From assembly GCA_023014365.1 (NCBI GenBank), contig JAEBUN010000002.1, positions 3,286,001 through 3,350,000 of the forward strand: 64,000 nucleotides of DNA. Direction: 5' to 3'. The position numbers and the translations under genes are program-made. The notes beneath the pieces were generated by a model. The model was given only the letters and a program-made list of their open reading frames with translations. It had not been told where the DNA came from and ran no database searches. The DNA is from Lepiota brunneoincarnata (Eukaryota; Basidiomycota; Agaricomycetes; Agaricales; Agaricaceae). Positions 60,115-64,000 of the stretch are shown here, in pieces (the first letter of the stretch is position 1; each line of letters begins with the position of its first letter).

Positions 60115-61010
60115 GGTCCAGAGGGATTCCCCACAGCCTTCCCGACGAATGGCATTCACTCCTTGTTGCAGCATATAAGCCTCAAACATGTTTCAACTTT
60201 CACACGCTTCTGATGTTTTCTTTGGAAGAACAGGCACCCTGTGCTGTTTCGCAACAAGAGGATACACCAAGACCATGGCCGCTATGTGGACCTTGATAAG
60301 CCTTGATATAGTCGTCGATCGCTGTATGACGGGATCGCCACGAGGCTTCCAACCAGCTTCTATCATGGAATCTTGCAGGCAAAATTTTCCTCACCGAAAC
60401 CCCAAGCGCGCCAGCGATTGAATTTATCTGTGGTAGTGCTCCACCCCCAGCACTTCAAGTACGCGGTGCTCTCTGTGCAGAAATATGAGATACGTTCATC
60501 TGCCCTAAGCTCTGCAGGCTAGAGGCCATAGCAGCGCGCGCTTATAACGAAGGAATATAACCAGGACTGGAGGTGTACATACAGTCGGTTTCGTCTATTT
60601 GCCAATGAGAAGGAATGCTCTGGGCGGAGAAGTACCTTGAACACGGGCCGCTCGCGTTCCTCCACGATCAATGGATCCCTCGTGGTGAAACTCGCATGTG
60701 GCAGTTAATTCTGATTTGGAAACTAAAGATCCCTAGATAAGCATCTAGCAATCGAAGTGGGCGACTGCCCGTGGTTGGGCAAAGGATTTCGTTAGCCGAC
60801 TACTAGACCATGGCGAAAGGCCACTGCAACAGTGAACTGATCATCCTCAAAATCATGTAGCCAGTGACGCTCGGCAGGCAACGCAGCGACATGAAGAAGG
60901 CTGGAGCATGACATGACAGTCGGAACCAATGCTCGACCATGAGGCAGCACGCGTACTGTGCCCTACCAGTGAGCTGGAAAGCATTATGCTGTCCACGTTG
61001 GTTGCGCCCC
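60115..61010. repeat. Array module X, unit D
   Basis: Matches units A-C: CACTCCTTGTTGCAGCA, TTCTATCATGGAATCTTGCAGGC, GCTCCACCCCCAGCACTTCAAGTA, AGATAAGCATCTAGCAATCG and GACAGTCGGAACCAATGCTCG. Confidence 0.7.
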
Positions 61011-61154
61011 CTCAGTAAATTTCAAACGATTGTTAGGAAGCTAGGAAGCTCGTCATTTATGTAGGCAGACATGCTCGAGCCTTTGCCGAGGTTCGATGGC
61101 AACTCAGAGCCCACAGAATTGAGCTGAACTTGGGAAATGTCAAGTCACCTGACA

Positions 61155-61327
61155 TGTAGGACATACCAACTACTAGAAACCTTTACAGGCATTTCGGAAC
61201 TTTTACCCCTGTAGATATTCCACCGCGTGATGGAGCTCATCTATTAACTTAGTGGGCCCACCGCGTCTTAGCACTAGTCTGCTTGTTGCGGTATATAAAT
61301 GCAGAATACAAAAATAAAAATAAATAA
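61155..61327 (+). mobile_element. SINE-like retroposon with long target duplication
   Basis: A 173-base insert lies between two exact copies of AAATGTCAAGTCACCTGACA (61135-61154 and 61328-61347). Its 3' end is A-rich (ATACAAAAATAAAAATAAATAA), the hallmark of target-primed reverse transcription. The same module in units A and B has a single uninterrupted copy of this site, an empty-site control. No clear tRNA-type A or B box was recognised, so the source RNA is unknown. Confidence 0.75.
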
Positions 61328-61347
61328 AAATGTCAAGTCACCTGACA

Positions 61348-61760
61348 GCCCACACGCTCTCCACAACATCATATTCACGGTTGCCTGTCTCCCTCGCTGC
61401 ACATGGGTACCTGCACTCCTACACCAGTAGCACTCGTACCCGTTAGCTTAGCCTCCCGCAATCAACGTCGAGGCTGCCGCAGTCGCACAATATCCAACCG
61501 TTGGGCTATTGTTAGATAAACTTCTAATATATGTCTATCTTGGCACGATCGTGTGTACGGGTCCGTCATGGGATGACACTCCCCCAGGATTAAAATAAGA
61601 ACAATTGCGATTAATGTAGGTGTTGGAAACATTACTCAAACGAACAAGATGAGGGTCATGAGCGAAGATATCCATGACGTTCTACAGTTGCTCTCACCAC
61701 TTTGTGAAGCACCAGGATTGATCTTGTTCTCGATCCTGAGCATGAAACAGAAAGTTTCAG
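61348..61760. repeat. Array module Y, unit D
   Basis: Follows the retroposon and matches units A and B (CTGCACTCCTACACCAGTAGCACT; ATATATGTCTATCTTGGCACGATCGT). Confidence 0.7.
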
Positions 61761-61905
61761 TGTGAGTGTTGGAATACGCCTATGACTAAGGTACTTTATT
61801 ACGGTTCTACGATGGAGAGGTGAACAAATAAGGCTCGCACCTCACTTTCCTCTGGGAAAGGCGGCTGTTGTCGGTTTGTCGAGAACCGCAGGTGAAAAGC
61901 ACATG

Positions 61906-62226
61906 TCACTGCGAGCCATTCCGGGTCAATGTCGAGTCTCGGCATTGGTGGGGTGCTCGGTAGTGCTTGTTCTGTTTGAGCGGTGGAGGTAGAGACCGGA
62001 GAGGGTGAGAGTGAGAGTGAGGGTACCGGGTTATCAGCAACCTAAGATATCGAATGAAATTAGAAGTAGTTTGTTTGGGGACGTGCTCCATTTGGACGGC
62101 TTCTCCTGGGTTTTCCACCTTCCCGAACAATGTCTTGCCAACCGACGCTAACAAAACGGAGTATCTGAGCATCCCTCGATGAACGCAATTGATAGGAGAA
62201 AATCGAAGACAAGAGACCGTCACCAC
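61906..62226 (-). pseudogene. F-box-like gene relic, unit D/E
   Basis: The frame MLRYSVLLASVGKTLFGKVEN, then PGEAVQMEHVPKQ, matches the unit B relic (MLRHSVLSAAVGETL; KVENLGEAAQLEHVPK). The region that encodes FDPEWLAVT in unit B is here truncated by a stop after TLTRNGSQ. No complete F-box. Equivalent position within the unit. Confidence 0.5.
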
Positions 62227-62379
62227 GCCAAGAAGCCGATTAACACATTCTCATTGGCGAAAGCCCTCCTCGAAGCCCGTGTGCATGAACTGTCCCAGAG
62301 TGGAGATCTTTGAGAACTCACGTCTATTCACCATATTCCGAACTGCCATTGACTTGGGTTTCAGAGGTACGATGCGGTA

Positions 62380-63119
62380 AAAAGTAAAAAAGCGATCTGT
62401 AAGTTATGCTATCTGGTAGGAATTGTGTAACACTAGGCAGGCGGAGTTAGACTGTCGGTTACAATATACTTGACCGGAAAAATAGGCTGAAGGAAAACAT
62501 ACCATGCGATCGACAAGGCCCCGGCTGAAATTTCCAGACAACCCTCTGAAACCCATTATCGTGAGTTACCATCTGCACCGATGCCAATGCCCGCGGCACT
62601 AGCACCCACTTTACCTGCCTCTGCCCCCTCCCGATTACCGATATTGCGGGCGCAGAGCGTGAGAGGAGTACAGTACTAATACGGTCAGATGACACTCGAA
62701 GCCACCGACGAGAGACTGAAATTCCACCACCATGAGTTTGGAGTCATTGGCCGGGAAGTTCAAGACACTATACATACATGTCTTCTCTTAAGTCAAGTGT
62801 TATAATTCAGACTTGTATGGAGGCCGAGGAATGGAACTGACGACCGGGGGCGTCCGTGCATGAGGGATGTTCCTGATGCGAACTAAGGATTCTTCGGCTT
62901 TGGTTGTGCCGACATGCTACGATGGAGGTAGGAGGGTTTACTTCGCAATATAGGGTTTCGAGGTCAAATTAGCCGAAAAAGACAGTCATAATTGCGATGA
63001 GGCCTAACTTCCTGAGCCGAGTTTGTGGTGACTGGAAGAGATGGGTACGGTGCAGCTTGTGAGGCGTAGCTCAGGCAGAGCACAGAACATATGATTACCT
63101 TTCTCTGGAAAAATCTCTC
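62380..63119. other. Array spacer, no gene recognised
   Basis: 62695-62800 resembles 51795-51890 (GAAATTCCACCACCATGAG..TCAGAGTC-type sequence), so it belongs to the unit, but no gene could be read. Confidence 0.45.
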
Positions 63120-63785
63120 CTCCTAACCATAATAACTACCATTTACACAAATGAATAGAACACACCATGCTCGCAGCTTTGGCGGGCCAAGATGTCGACA
63201 AAGCTATCTGTTGCTCGAGATGATTGAGTTTTTCTTTGGCTAATAAATGGATCGTCGACATCGCAGACGTTACCACAGCGCGCAAAACAGACGAAATTCG
63301 AGTTCAAAGTTGACGAGCTGAAGATGCGGAGTTCGATCGGACAAGGATCGGAGCGCCTGGCAGACAAGCCTACGTGATTGCCTATGTATTGGTAAAAAGA
63401 AAATAAGAGAGCAGACTTATGAGTGCGGTTATATCCTCGATGCGAGTTTGGACTGAGGTCTGATTTAGATACCCAGTGCTGCGTGCCGTGGGTGGTTTCC
63501 ACCCGAGTCCTATGTCAGGCTGTAGGATGACATGCCACAACCCACGATAAACCAACACGTCGTAGGACATGCAAGTCCTACCGTGCTGGTTTGGTCCTGA
63601 AGCTGGCTTCCCCATTGCCTCGCTTTATGTAAATAGTTGCTGGTCTCAATTTAACGGGCAGTGCTTTGTTTCCTCGATCATGATTGTGCGATTTGGCTTT
63701 GTGAGTGGATATAACCATTCGGGCAACGAGCGGAAAATGGAAATATGTGATATTAAATGGACCGAATGGCTCCCTTCTTGTATCG
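63120..63785. repeat. Array module W, unit D/E
   Basis: Second copy of the module at 57340-57960, in the same orientation, ending where the next GTPase gene stops. Confidence 0.65.
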
Positions 63786-64000
63786 CTATGAAATGGCAGG
63801 GGCGCCACTAGGGTACGGGGGTGGCGTCTCTAAAAGAAAGAATTTGCGGATCCTCGCTCCTAGGCGCCTACGGGGAATACCGTAATCCTTTTCAACTGAA
63901 TCCCACTCAACCGCTTCCCGAGGCGGCTCAAGCCGTCGTTTGGTATCACCTGAAAAATCCTCCCCACCTACTTCCTCAAGTAGTTCAAACCGTCGTTTCA
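63786..64000 (-). CDS. AIG1/GIMAP-like GTPase, array copy E (3' end only)
   Basis: C-terminal end of a fifth copy, cut by the window edge. It reads KRRFELLEEVGGEDFSGD, then LEPPREAVEWDSVEKD, then RRRLGARIRKFF and a tail PPPYPSGAPAIS before TAG at 63786-63788. KRR.ELLEEV matches the end of the coiled coil in copies A and B. The longer tail with GGE.FS and a second LE.P.EAVE segment is shared with the damaged copy C, showing two tail types in the array. Confidence 0.7.
   Translation of the reverse strand, partial: KRRFELLEEVGGEDFSGDTKRRLEPPREAVEWDSVEKDYGIPRRRLGARIRKFFLLETPPPYPSGAPAIS

Overview
The window looks like nuclear DNA of a filamentous basidiomycete (Agaricomycetes). Genes are split by many short GT-AG introns of about 45-65 nt. 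The gene families are typical of mushroom-forming and Rhizoctonia-like fungi: DUF6533 membrane proteins, a Crinkler-headed kinase, a NACHT NTPase and AIG1/GIMAP-like GTPases. A Ceratobasidiaceae/Rhizoctonia-like source is an inference from gene content, not a proven assignment.

Layout. 0-9.3 kb: a small secreted cysteine-rich protein with a broken neighbour copy; three tandem copies (two long, one relic) of an NmrA/SDR-type Rossmann protein; and between them, on the minus strand, a Crinkler N-terminal domain joined to a kinase-like domain, interrupted by a stop and frameshifts. 9.5-21.2 kb: a uracil phosphoribosyltransferase gene (FUR1) facing a multi-pass membrane gene. Its 3' end plus the membrane gene is duplicated once, and a third FUR1 tail lies further on. 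A NACHT NTPase with a long Ser/Pro-rich tail occupies 18.1-20.9 kb. 21.6-37.1 kb: three DUF6533 membrane genes, a divergent housekeeping pair (CCT2 chaperonin subunit and PMT1 protein O-mannosyltransferase) and a large two-exon membrane protein. 37.5-64 kb: a tandem array with a period of about 6 kb. Each unit carries an AIG1-like GTPase gene on the minus strand, and F-box or F-box-like sequence lies between the GTPase genes. The array holds four GTPase genes, the end of a fifth, repeated non-coding modules and several insertions, including MITE-like elements, a SINE-like retroposon and a fragment of DBR1.

Reading quality. Almost every conserved gene (FUR1, CCT2, PMT1, the NmrA copies, the Crinkler kinase) contains one or more single-base insertions that break the frame inside otherwise perfectly conserved sequence. 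The ones I resolved here are nearly all +1. This looks more like insertion-type sequencing error in a draft assembly than wholesale gene death. In-frame stops in NmrA copy 1, the Crinkler kinase and the DBR1 fragment are substitutions and more likely real.

Together the accessory genes (NACHT NTPase, tandem GTPases with F-box partners, Crinkler kinase) resemble a fast-evolving recognition/defence neighbourhood around a few housekeeping genes. That functional reading is inference.
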